Source: an uncultured Alloprevotella sp.
GTDB taxonomy: Bacteria; Bacteroidota; Bacteroidia; Bacteroidales; Bacteroidaceae
Direction: 5' to 3'
DNA length: 64,000 bases
Assembly (NCBI GenBank): GCA_944320745.1
Contig: CALUIN010000001.1
Location: 62,001 to 126,000 of the forward strand
In this document: piece by piece, positions 51,862 through 58,346 of the stretch
How positions within the stretch are numbered: position 1 is the first letter of the stretch
How the letters are laid out: every line of letters starts with the position of its first letter
Notes under the pieces: model-generated
What the model was told of the DNA's origin: nothing
Database searches by the model: none
Seen by the model: only the letters and a program-made list of their open reading frames with translations
Program-made: the position numbers and the translations under genes

Positions 51862-52617
51862 ATGACCGAAACCCATCCCCGCAGCAGCGGCGCGCGACTG
51901 CCGCTCCGCGCCTCCGCCATCTTCTTCGACTACGGCGGGACGCTCGACACCGACGCCCGCCACTGGGCACACGTGCTCTACGAGAAATACCGCGAATGCG
52001 CCGTCCCCGTGAGCGAGGCGCAATTCCGCGAAGCCTATGTCCACGGTGAGCGCACGCTCGGCTCGTCGGCCGTCATCGCCCCGACCGACACGTTCTCCGA
52101 CGTCCTGCTCAAGAAGGTCGACATCGAGACGCGCTACCTCACGGAGCAGGGCTGCTGGGCGGCCGACGAGGCCACGCGCCACCAGGTCACGGCCGACATA
52201 GCCCGCCGCTGCAACGGCTACGTCCTGGACAACCTGCGCCAGACGCGCCGCGTGCTCGAAGCCCTGCAGGACCGCCCCCTTTGCCTCGTCTCCAACTTCT
52301 ACGGCAACCTCAGCGCCGTGGTGCGCGACTACGGCCTGGACCGCTATTTCCGCACCATAGTGGAAAGCGCCGCGGTCGGTATCCGCAAGCCCGACCCGGC
52401 CATTTACCGCATGGCGCTGGAGCGCATGGGCGTGGCTCCCGGCGAAGCCCTCGTGGTGGGCGACAGTTTCTCGAAGGACATCGTCCCCGCCCACTCGCTT
52501 GGCTGCCAGACCGTATGGCTCAAGGGTGAGGAATGGACCCCCGCCGCGCACGACGAGACGCTGCCCGACGCCGTCATCGGCCACCTGGCCGAACTGCCCG
52601 CCCTCGTGGCCAGCTGA
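51862..52617 (+). CDS. HAD-superfamily hydrolase lacking the second catalytic Asp
   Basis: 251 residues. Motif I is FFDYGGTLD: nucleophile D23 is kept, but the residue two positions later is G25 instead of Asp. Motif II is LVSNFYGN, motif III is the lysine in GIRKPDPAIY, and motif IV is VVGDSFSKDI. The cap is helical. Without the acid/base Asp, ordinary phosphatase activity is doubtful; phosphonatase and dehalogenase branches also lack it. It is the last gene of the head-group cluster, followed by a strong terminator, and could act on a phosphorylated or phosphonate intermediate. Confidence 0.82.
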   Translation: MTETHPRSSGARLPLRASAIFFDYGGTLDTDARHWAHVLYEKYRECAVPVSEAQFREAYVHGERTLGSSAVIAPTDTFSDVLLKKVDIETRYLTEQGCWAADEATRHQVTADIARRCNGYVLDNLRQTRRVLEALQDRPLCLVSNFYGNLSAVVRDYGLDRYFRTIVESAAVGIRKPDPAIYRMALERMGVAPGEALVVGDSFSKDIVPAHSLGCQTVWLKGEEWTPAAHDETLPDAVIGHLAELPALVAS

Positions 52618-52641
52618 CGGCGCAGCCGGGACCGCACAGAC

Positions 52642-52689
52642 GGCATCGGCGGACGTTCCCCGCAGGGAGCGTCCGCCGATGCCTTTTTT
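52642..52689 (+). terminator. Intrinsic terminator of the pdxA/head-group operon
   Basis: A perfect 14-bp stem, GGCATCGGCGGACG (52642-52655) with CGTCCGCCGATGCC (52670-52683), followed by six T. Confidence 0.92.
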
Positions 52690-52710
52690 GCCGCGCCAGT
52701 CAGTGCGCCG

Positions 52711-52773
52711 ACACGCCTAAGCCCCGTCGCCACGAGCCTTAGCCCCATCGCTACGGGCCTTAGGCGCGTCGGC
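52711..52773. repeat. 21-bp palindromic tandem repeat, locus 7 (three units)
   Basis: Units start at 52711, 52732 and 52753, between the convergent HAD and ispH genes, just after a conventional terminator. Confidence 0.88.
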
Positions 52774-52809
52774 AGGGGCATATATGCCGCCGCCGGAGAC
52801 TGCGGTCTA

Positions 52810-53673
52810 TCAGTCGCCGGCCAGCCGCGCGATGGCTTCGCGGCAGTCCTCCATGAGCCATTTCGGCGTGGACGTGGCACCGCAGACGCCCACGCTCCGC
52901 GCGCCGGCAAACCAGTCGGCGCGCAGGGCAGCCGGCGTGTCCACCAGATAGGCGCGCGGATTCACGGAGCGGCAGGCCTCGTAGAGCACGCGCCCGTTGC
53001 TGCTCTTCAGTCCGCAGACGAAGACCACCACGTCGTGGCGGGCGGCGAAGGCACGTATGTTGGGCAATCGGTTGGCTACCTGGCGGCAGATGGTGTCGAA
53101 GTAACGGAACGTGGCGGGCGGCTGCATGTGGGCCGTGATGTAGTCCACGATGCGGCGGAACTCGCCCAGCGGTTTCGTGGTCTGGGAGAAGAGGCACGTG
53201 TCCCGCGAGAAGTCCAGGCGGGCCGCCTCCTCCAGTCCCTCGATGACGATGGCCTGCCCGTCCGTCTGGCCCACCAGCCCGAGCACCTCGGCATGGCCCC
53301 GCTTGCCGTAAATGACAATCTGCGGACGGCCGGGCTCGGAATAGACCTGCTTGATGCGCTGCTGCAGGCGCAGGACCACGGGGCACGTAGCGTCAATGAT
53401 TTCGATGCCGTTGCGGCGGGCCGTAGCGTAGGTCGCGGGCGGCTCGCCGTGGGCGCGGAGCAGCACGCGCGCGCCGCGCAGACGGGCAAAGGCCTCGTGG
53501 TCCACCGTGACCAGTCCCAGGGCGTGCAGGCGCTCGCATTCGCTGCCGTTGTGCACGATGTCGCCCAGGCAGTAGAGCGGCCGTCCCACGGCCAGTTCCT
53601 CCTCGGCCTTGCCGATGGCTGTCGTAACGCCGAAGCAAAAGCCGGAGTGCTCGTCAATCTCAATCGTCAGCAT
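52810..53673 (-). CDS. ispH: 4-hydroxy-3-methylbut-2-enyl diphosphate reductase IspH
   Basis: A 287-residue [4Fe-4S] enzyme, last step of the MEP pathway, giving IPP and DMAPP. Cluster cysteines are C13 (GFCFGV), C97 (DATCPVV) and C196 (DTICRQV). Active-site histidines lie in DIVHNG, RAHGEP and KRGHAEV. SQTTK and the C-terminal GATSTPKWL are conserved blocks. It starts 19 bp after cmk on the same strand. Confidence 0.95.
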   Translation of the reverse strand: MLTIEIDEHSGFCFGVTTAIGKAEEELAVGRPLYCLGDIVHNGSECERLHALGLVTVDHEAFARLRGARVLLRAHGEPPATYATARRNGIEIIDATCPVVLRLQQRIKQVYSEPGRPQIVIYGKRGHAEVLGLVGQTDGQAIVIEGLEEAARLDFSRDTCLFSQTTKPLGEFRRIVDYITAHMQPPATFRYFDTICRQVANRLPNIRAFAARHDVVVFVCGLKSSNGRVLYEACRSVNPRAYLVDTPAALRADWFAGARSVGVCGATSTPKWLMEDCREAIARLAGD

Positions 53674-53692
53674 ATCTCTGTCCTCCTACGGT

Positions 53693-54388
53693 TCAAGACC
53701 CGGCTACCCGCTCCTCAAAGCGGTCGATAAGCCACTGACGCTGCTGCTCGAGGGTGAGCGCGCTGTTGTCCAGCACGAGTGCGTCCGGAGCCTGGCGCAG
53801 CGGGGCCACGGCGCGGTGGGAGTCGATGTAGTCCCGTTCCTGCACGTTGCGCAGTATGTCCTCATAGGCCGCGGGCTGCCCTTTGGCCAGCAGTTCCTCG
53901 TAGCGGCGGCGCGCCCTCACCTCGGGAGTCGCCGTGACGAAGACCTTCAACTCGGCCTCCGGGAAGACCACTGTCCCGATGTCGCGGCCGTCCATCACGA
54001 TGCCTTTGCGCTGCCCCATGAGCTGCTGCTGCCGCGTCAGGGCCTCGCGCACGGCGGGCAGGGCGGCGACCGGGCTCACGTGGGAGGAGACCTCCAGCCC
54101 GCGTATCTGCCGCTCCACGTTTTCTCCGTCAAGGCATACCTGCGGCAGCCCGGTGACGGCATCCGTCAGGAAATCCACGCGCAGGCCGGGCAGGGCGGCC
54201 TCCAGCCGCGCCCGGTCCACGGAACCGTCCGCGGCGAAGAGGCCGCGGCGCAAGGCGTAGAGCGTGACGGCGCGGTACATGGCGCCGGTGTCTACATACA
54301 CGTAATGGGCATAACGGGCCAGGTCCTTCGCCATCGTGCTCTTGCCGCACGAGGAGTGCCCGTCTATCGCTACAATGATTTTCTTCAT
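53693..54388 (-). CDS. cmk: Cytidylate kinase
   Basis: A 231-residue kinase that phosphorylates CMP and dCMP. The P-loop is GHSSCGKST (10-18), followed by DTGAMYRA and the NMP-binding [11 protein letters not shown] block. The order porQ-cmk-ispH is known from Porphyromonas and relatives. It may supply CDP for the CDP-alcohol pathway, but it is a housekeeping enzyme. Confidence 0.95.
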   Translation of the reverse strand: MKKIIVAIDGHSSCGKSTMAKDLARYAHYVYVDTGAMYRAVTLYALRRGLFAADGSVDRARLEAALPGLRVDFLTDAVTGLPQVCLDGENVERQIRGLEVSSHVSPVAALPAVREALTRQQQLMGQRKGIVMDGRDIGTVVFPEAELKVFVTATPEVRARRRYEELLAKGQPAAYEDILRNVQERDYIDSHRAVAPLRQAPDALVLDNSALTLEQQRQWLIDRFEERVAGS

Positions 54389-54454
54389 GATTCCACAGTT
54401 TTTATCGTTATGTCCGCGCGGCCCGGCCTTCCGTGCGCCGCGCCGGCCCGGCCG

Positions 54455-55432
54455 TCACAGGCAATAGGCCACGTTGAAGGCCAGCGACGAGGCCGAGACG
54501 TGATACTTGGCATAGGAGATGCCGGCCTTGAAACGCTTCAGCTGGAGCCCGCCGCCGGCGGTGAAGCCCGCCATGTGCGACGAGCCGGCCGCCTTCAGCT
54601 CGTAAGCCCGCCTGAAGTTGTAGCCCACACTCAAGTAGAGGTAGGAGGCGGGCAGTATGTCCATCCCCACGACAAAGTGGTTCAGCACCTTCTTGCCGAA
54701 ACTCACCTTCTCGCCCTCGGGATGAAAATATTCGTCGGACGACCAGCGCGTCAGATCCGTCAGGGTCACCGAGAAGCGCACCGGCAGATGGGCCATGCCC
54801 TTCGTAATGCCCAGCTGGAGGTTGAAGGGGACGCGCTCCGTCAGCCCGTCGAACGACTTCAGCTGAGCCCCCACGTTGCGCAGCGCCGCCGAGAAGGAGA
54901 AGTCGCGCTCCTCATCGTAGTAATTCAGCCCCAGGTCCACGGCAAAGGCAAAGGCCGAGAAGTCCGCAATCCTGGAATACACGCCCTTGAGGGCAGCCCC
55001 GCCGGCCCAGAAGTCGGAGAGCAGGTAGCTGTAACCGGCCCCCACGACAATGTCCTTAGGCGCGAACGAGCCCACCACCTGGCCCGCGGCGTCCGTCTCG
55101 TCCATTGAGCCGTAGTTCATATACTGTGCCGTGACAGCCCCCGTATGCCGGTCGCCGAAAGCCTTGACAAACTGCACCCCCATCCAGCTGCCGCCGTCGG
55201 CATACGTCATGAAGTCGATGCCCAGACTGCGGTCGCTCACGCAGGAGTAGAGCGCCGGGTTGGCCCAGCCGGCCCACGGCGTGTCCTCAATAGCGGACAC
55301 GTTCTCGCCGCCCAGGGCCGCCACGTGCGACGATACGGGCAGTCGCAGCACCATGAACGAGCGCGAACCGTCCTGCGCGCCGGCCGACGCCGCCAGCAGG
55401 AAGCCGAATATCGCGAATAGGCTTTTTTTCAT
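54455..55432 (-). CDS. porQ: Type IX secretion system protein PorQ
   Basis: 325 residues with a signal peptide (MKKSLFAIFGFLLAASAGAQ), then an outer-membrane barrel of the PorV/PorQ (FadL-like) type: MVLRLPVSSHVAALGG, NPALYS and a strand-rich C-terminus ending YCL. PorQ holds PorZ at the surface and is part of the T9SS attachment complex. The start could be ATG 55441 (three residues longer); the promoter at 55454 makes either leader short. The subtilase at 7677 is a likely cargo of this system. Confidence 0.92.
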   Translation of the reverse strand: MKKSLFAIFGFLLAASAGAQDGSRSFMVLRLPVSSHVAALGGENVSAIEDTPWAGWANPALYSCVSDRSLGIDFMTYADGGSWMGVQFVKAFGDRHTGAVTAQYMNYGSMDETDAAGQVVGSFAPKDIVVGAGYSYLLSDFWAGGAALKGVYSRIADFSAFAFAVDLGLNYYDEERDFSFSAALRNVGAQLKSFDGLTERVPFNLQLGITKGMAHLPVRFSVTLTDLTRWSSDEYFHPEGEKVSFGKKVLNHFVVGMDILPASYLYLSVGYNFRRAYELKAAGSSHMAGFTAGGGLQLKRFKAGISYAKYHVSASSLAFNVAYCL

Positions 55433-55453
55433 CTTATCCATAAAAATTGTGGT

Positions 55454-55461
55454 CAAAGTTA
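55454..55461 (-). promoter_or_regulatory. -7 promoter element for porQ
   Basis: TAACTTTG on the minus strand, 21 bp before the ATG at 55432. It faces the tonB element at 55485. Confidence 0.55.
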
Positions 55462-55484
55462 CGACTAAATTTAGATTTTGCACG

Positions 55485-55492
55485 TACTTTTG
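55485..55492 (+). promoter_or_regulatory. -7 promoter element for the tonB gene
   Basis: TACTTTTG, 62 bp before the GTG start at 55555. It lies only 23 bp from the divergent porQ element, so RNA polymerases would compete. Confidence 0.55.
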
Positions 55493-55554
55493 CATGAGAA
55501 TCACACGCGGCGCCCGCCGCCCCAGCCGCAGGAGCGCCATCCCCTATTCAGAAC

Positions 55555-56358
55555 GTGCAAGACTCAGAATTATTTTCCCGCGAATGGTGTGATCTGGTTT
55601 TCCAGGACAGGAACAAGGACTACGGTGCCTATCAGCTGCGCAGGCGCATGGGCCGCCGCTACCGCTTTGCCCTCCTCGTAGTGTTCTTCGGCGTACTCTT
55701 CGCCTTCGTCCTCCCTGTCGGCATCGCCGCCTACATGCGGCTGCGCATCCAGAAGGAGCTGGCCGGCGTCGCCTCCGACATTCGCCGCCTCAAGCAGCTC
55801 GAGGAAAAGCCCGGCTACGAGCTCAAGCAGGTCTCAGCCGGCCGCCGCGCCCCCTCCGTTCCCACGGTCAAAGGAGCCACCGAACACGCCCCCCGCATCA
55901 CCGAATACACCAAGAAGGACATCGTCTTCGGCATCGACGGACCGGACAGCACCCCGGCGCTGGCCGAAGAAATCGTCTTCGAAGACCACGACACCCTCCA
56001 CAACCGCGACCGCATGGACCTGCCCGTAGAAGGGCCGCAGCTCACGGCCGTCGAGGTGGTCGAGGAAATGCCCCAGTTCCCCGGCGGACCGAAAGCGCTG
56101 ATGAGCTGGCTGGACCAGCACGTGCCCTACCCGCCCGCCTGCATCCGCGACCACGTCGAGGGCGACATGGAAGCCAGCTTCATCGTCGGGAAAGACGGCC
56201 GCGTGCGCGAGCCGCAAATCACCCGTCCGCTCCACCCCGACCTGGACCGCGCCGTGCTCTCCGCCTTGCGCCGCATGCCCCGCTGGACCCCCGGCCGCTC
56301 CGGCAGCCGCGTAGCCGACGTCCGCGTGACCATCCCCATCCACTTCCAAATCCGGTAA
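55555..56358 (+). CDS. Energy transducer TonB
   Basis: 267 residues. A soluble N-terminus (FSREWCDLVFQDRNKDYGAYQLRRR, common in Bacteroidetes TonB) is followed by one membrane helix (about 36-60), a periplasmic linker and a C-terminal TonB domain (about 175-267, PQFPGGPKALMSWL ... VGKDGRVREPQI). It passes proton-motive energy to TonB-dependent receptors such as those at 33614 and 36585. The start is GTG at 55555; no ATG precedes the conserved N-terminus. Confidence 0.92.
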   Translation: MQDSELFSREWCDLVFQDRNKDYGAYQLRRRMGRRYRFALLVVFFGVLFAFVLPVGIAAYMRLRIQKELAGVASDIRRLKQLEEKPGYELKQVSAGRRAPSVPTVKGATEHAPRITEYTKKDIVFGIDGPDSTPALAEEIVFEDHDTLHNRDRMDLPVEGPQLTAVEVVEEMPQFPGGPKALMSWLDQHVPYPPACIRDHVEGDMEASFIVGKDGRVREPQITRPLHPDLDRAVLSALRRMPRWTPGRSGSRVADVRVTIPIHFQIR

Positions 56359-56386
56359 GCACTCCGCCTCAAATCCCACACACACC

Positions 56387-57367
56387 ATGACCGATACCGC
56401 ACAACTCCACGACGCCATCGAAGCGGCGCTCGCCGCCATCGACTACCCCGCACAGCCCGAGGGCCTCTACGCCCCCATAGCCTACACCCTCGCCGCCGGC
56501 GGCAAGCGCCTCCGCCCCACGCTCCTGCTCCTGGCCTACAGCCTCTACCGCGACGACTGGACGCGCGCCCTGCCCGCCGCCGTCGGCCTGGAAGTCTACC
56601 ACAACCACACCCTCCTGCACGACGATCTCATGGACCGCGCACAGCTGCGCCGCGGACGCCCCACGGTCCACACCCGCTGGGACGACAACACCGCCGTGCT
56701 CTCCGGCGACGCCATGCTCATCCTAGCCTTCCGCCACGTGCTCCGCGCCGAGGCCACACCCGACGTCCAGGCCCGCGCGCTCGACCTCCTGGCCCGCACC
56801 GCGCAGGAAATATGCGAAGGACAGCAGATGGACATGGACTTCGAGCGGCGCGATGACGTCACCGAAGCCGAGTACCTCGAGATGATCCGCCTCAAGACAT
56901 CCGTCCTCTTGGGCTGCGCCGCCCGCATGGGCGCCCAGCTCGCCGGCGCGCCCGACGCCGACGCCGACGCCCTCTACGCCTTCGCCGAGCAGATAGGCCT
57001 CGCCTTCCAGCTGCAGGACGACTACCTCGACCTCTACGGCGACCCCGCCGTCTTCGGCAAACGCATCGGCGGCGACATTCTCCAGGGCAAGAAGACCTAC
57101 CTGCTCTTCGCCGCCCTCCGCGGCGCGGACCCCGAGGCGCGCACCGCCCTGCTCCGCCTGCTGGCCGACGGCAGCTTACCGCCCCAGGAGAAAGTGGCCG
57201 CCGTGCGCCAGCGCTACGACGCGCTCCGCGCCCCCGAGCGCACACAGGAAGCCATAGCCCGCTGCTACCAGGCGGCCCGCCAGCGGCTCCAGGCCGTCAG
57301 CCTCCCCGCCACCCGCACCGAGCCTCTCCGGCGCTACGCCGACAGCCTCTTAGGCCGCAAAAACTGA
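56387..57367 (+). CDS. Polyprenyl (farnesyl/geranylgeranyl) diphosphate synthase
   Basis: 326 residues. The first aspartate-rich motif is DDLMD (79-83) and the second is DDYLD (211-215); the lysine and GGKRLRP block are also present. It condenses IPP with allylic diphosphates to a medium-length chain. The residues before DDLMD (YHNHTLLH) do not settle the product length. It completes a set with dxs and ispH. Confidence 0.92.
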   Translation: MTDTAQLHDAIEAALAAIDYPAQPEGLYAPIAYTLAAGGKRLRPTLLLLAYSLYRDDWTRALPAAVGLEVYHNHTLLHDDLMDRAQLRRGRPTVHTRWDDNTAVLSGDAMLILAFRHVLRAEATPDVQARALDLLARTAQEICEGQQMDMDFERRDDVTEAEYLEMIRLKTSVLLGCAARMGAQLAGAPDADADALYAFAEQIGLAFQLQDDYLDLYGDPAVFGKRIGGDILQGKKTYLLFAALRGADPEARTALLRLLADGSLPPQEKVAAVRQRYDALRAPERTQEAIARCYQAARQRLQAVSLPATRTEPLRRYADSLLGRKN

Positions 57368-57373
57368 CCGCCC

Positions 57374-58180
57374 ATGTACGTCGACACCCACTGCCACCTC
57401 TACCTCCCCGAGTTCGACCAGGACCGCGACGCCGTACTCCGCCGCGCACGCGCCGCCGGCGCACGCTGGCTCCTGCTGCCCTGCATCGATGCCGGCTGCG
57501 TCCCCGCCATGCTCCGCCTCTGCGCAGGAGCGCCGGATCTCTGCCTGCCCATGCTCGGCCTCCACCCCACCGAGCTGCCGCCCGACCCCTCGGCGCAGCT
57601 CAGCTGGATGGAGCAGCAGCTCCGTGCCCCGGGCCACCCCTACATCGCCATAGGCGAAGTAGGCATCGACCTCCACTGGGACGCCACGCGCCTGGCCGAG
57701 CAGACAGCTGCACTGCGCACCCAGGCCGGATGGGCCGCCCGCTGGCGCCTTCCCCTCATCGTCCACAGCCGCGACGCCCTCGCCGCCACCTGCCGCACGC
57801 TCCTGCCCTTCGCTCCCGGACTCGCCGGCATATTCCACTGCTTCAGCGGCACGGCCGACGAAGCCCGCCGCCTGCTGCGCGCCTTCCCCCGCTTCGCCCT
57901 CGGCATCGGCGGGACGCTGACCTATCGCCGCTCAACCCTGCCCGACGTGCTGCGCCAGGCCGTCCCCCTGGACCGCATCGTCCTCGAGACGGACTCGCCC
58001 TACCTCCCGCCGCACCCCCTGCGCGGACAGCGCAACGAACCTGCCAACGTCCCCCTCGTGGCCGCCCGCTTGGCGCAGGTCTACGAGGTCCCCGTCAGCG
58101 AAGTCTACGCCCGCACCAACGCCGCCGTGCGCCGCCTCTTCCCCCACCTCGACCTGCCGCGGGAGGACCGCGTCCGATGA
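57374..58180 (+). CDS. tatD: TatD-family metal-dependent DNase
   Basis: A 268-residue TIM-barrel hydrolase. Metal ligands are in DTHCHLY (residues 4-10), GEVGIDLHW, VHSRDA, FHCFSG and ETDSPYLPP. It acts as a 3'-5' exonuclease or deoxyribonuclease in DNA repair or turnover. It starts 6 bp after the polyprenyl synthase gene. Repeat locus 8 follows. Confidence 0.93.
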   Translation: MYVDTHCHLYLPEFDQDRDAVLRRARAAGARWLLLPCIDAGCVPAMLRLCAGAPDLCLPMLGLHPTELPPDPSAQLSWMEQQLRAPGHPYIAIGEVGIDLHWDATRLAEQTAALRTQAGWAARWRLPLIVHSRDALAATCRTLLPFAPGLAGIFHCFSGTADEARRLLRAFPRFALGIGGTLTYRRSTLPDVLRQAVPLDRIVLETDSPYLPPHPLRGQRNEPANVPLVAARLAQVYEVPVSEVYARTNAAVRRLFPHLDLPREDRVR

Positions 58181-58231
58181 GACGGGGACGCTTTTCCAGG
58201 AACAAAAGAGACTCCGCAACGCTCCGCACGC

Positions 58232-58315
58232 ACGGGGCTAAGCCCAGCAGAAACGGGGCTAAGGGAAGAAAAAACTCCCCTTAGCCCCGTTCTTACGTCC
58301 CTAAGCCTACGGGCT
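58232..58315. repeat. 21-bp palindromic tandem repeat, locus 8 (four units)
   Basis: Units start at 58232, 58253, 58274 and 58295. Units two and three form a 14-bp perfect stem, AACGGGGCTAAGGG (58252-58265) with CCCTTAGCCCCGTT (58278-58291), with an A-rich loop. It lies between convergent genes and probably terminates both. Confidence 0.9.
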
Positions 58316-58346
58316 GAAGCCGCAGGCCGGGCAGGCGGACGGCCGG

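Noticed and set aside
2938-58315. Tandem 21-bp units as CRISPR arrays
   Set aside because: Units abut with 4-bp gaps, so there are no spacers of 25-40 bp, and no cas genes are present.
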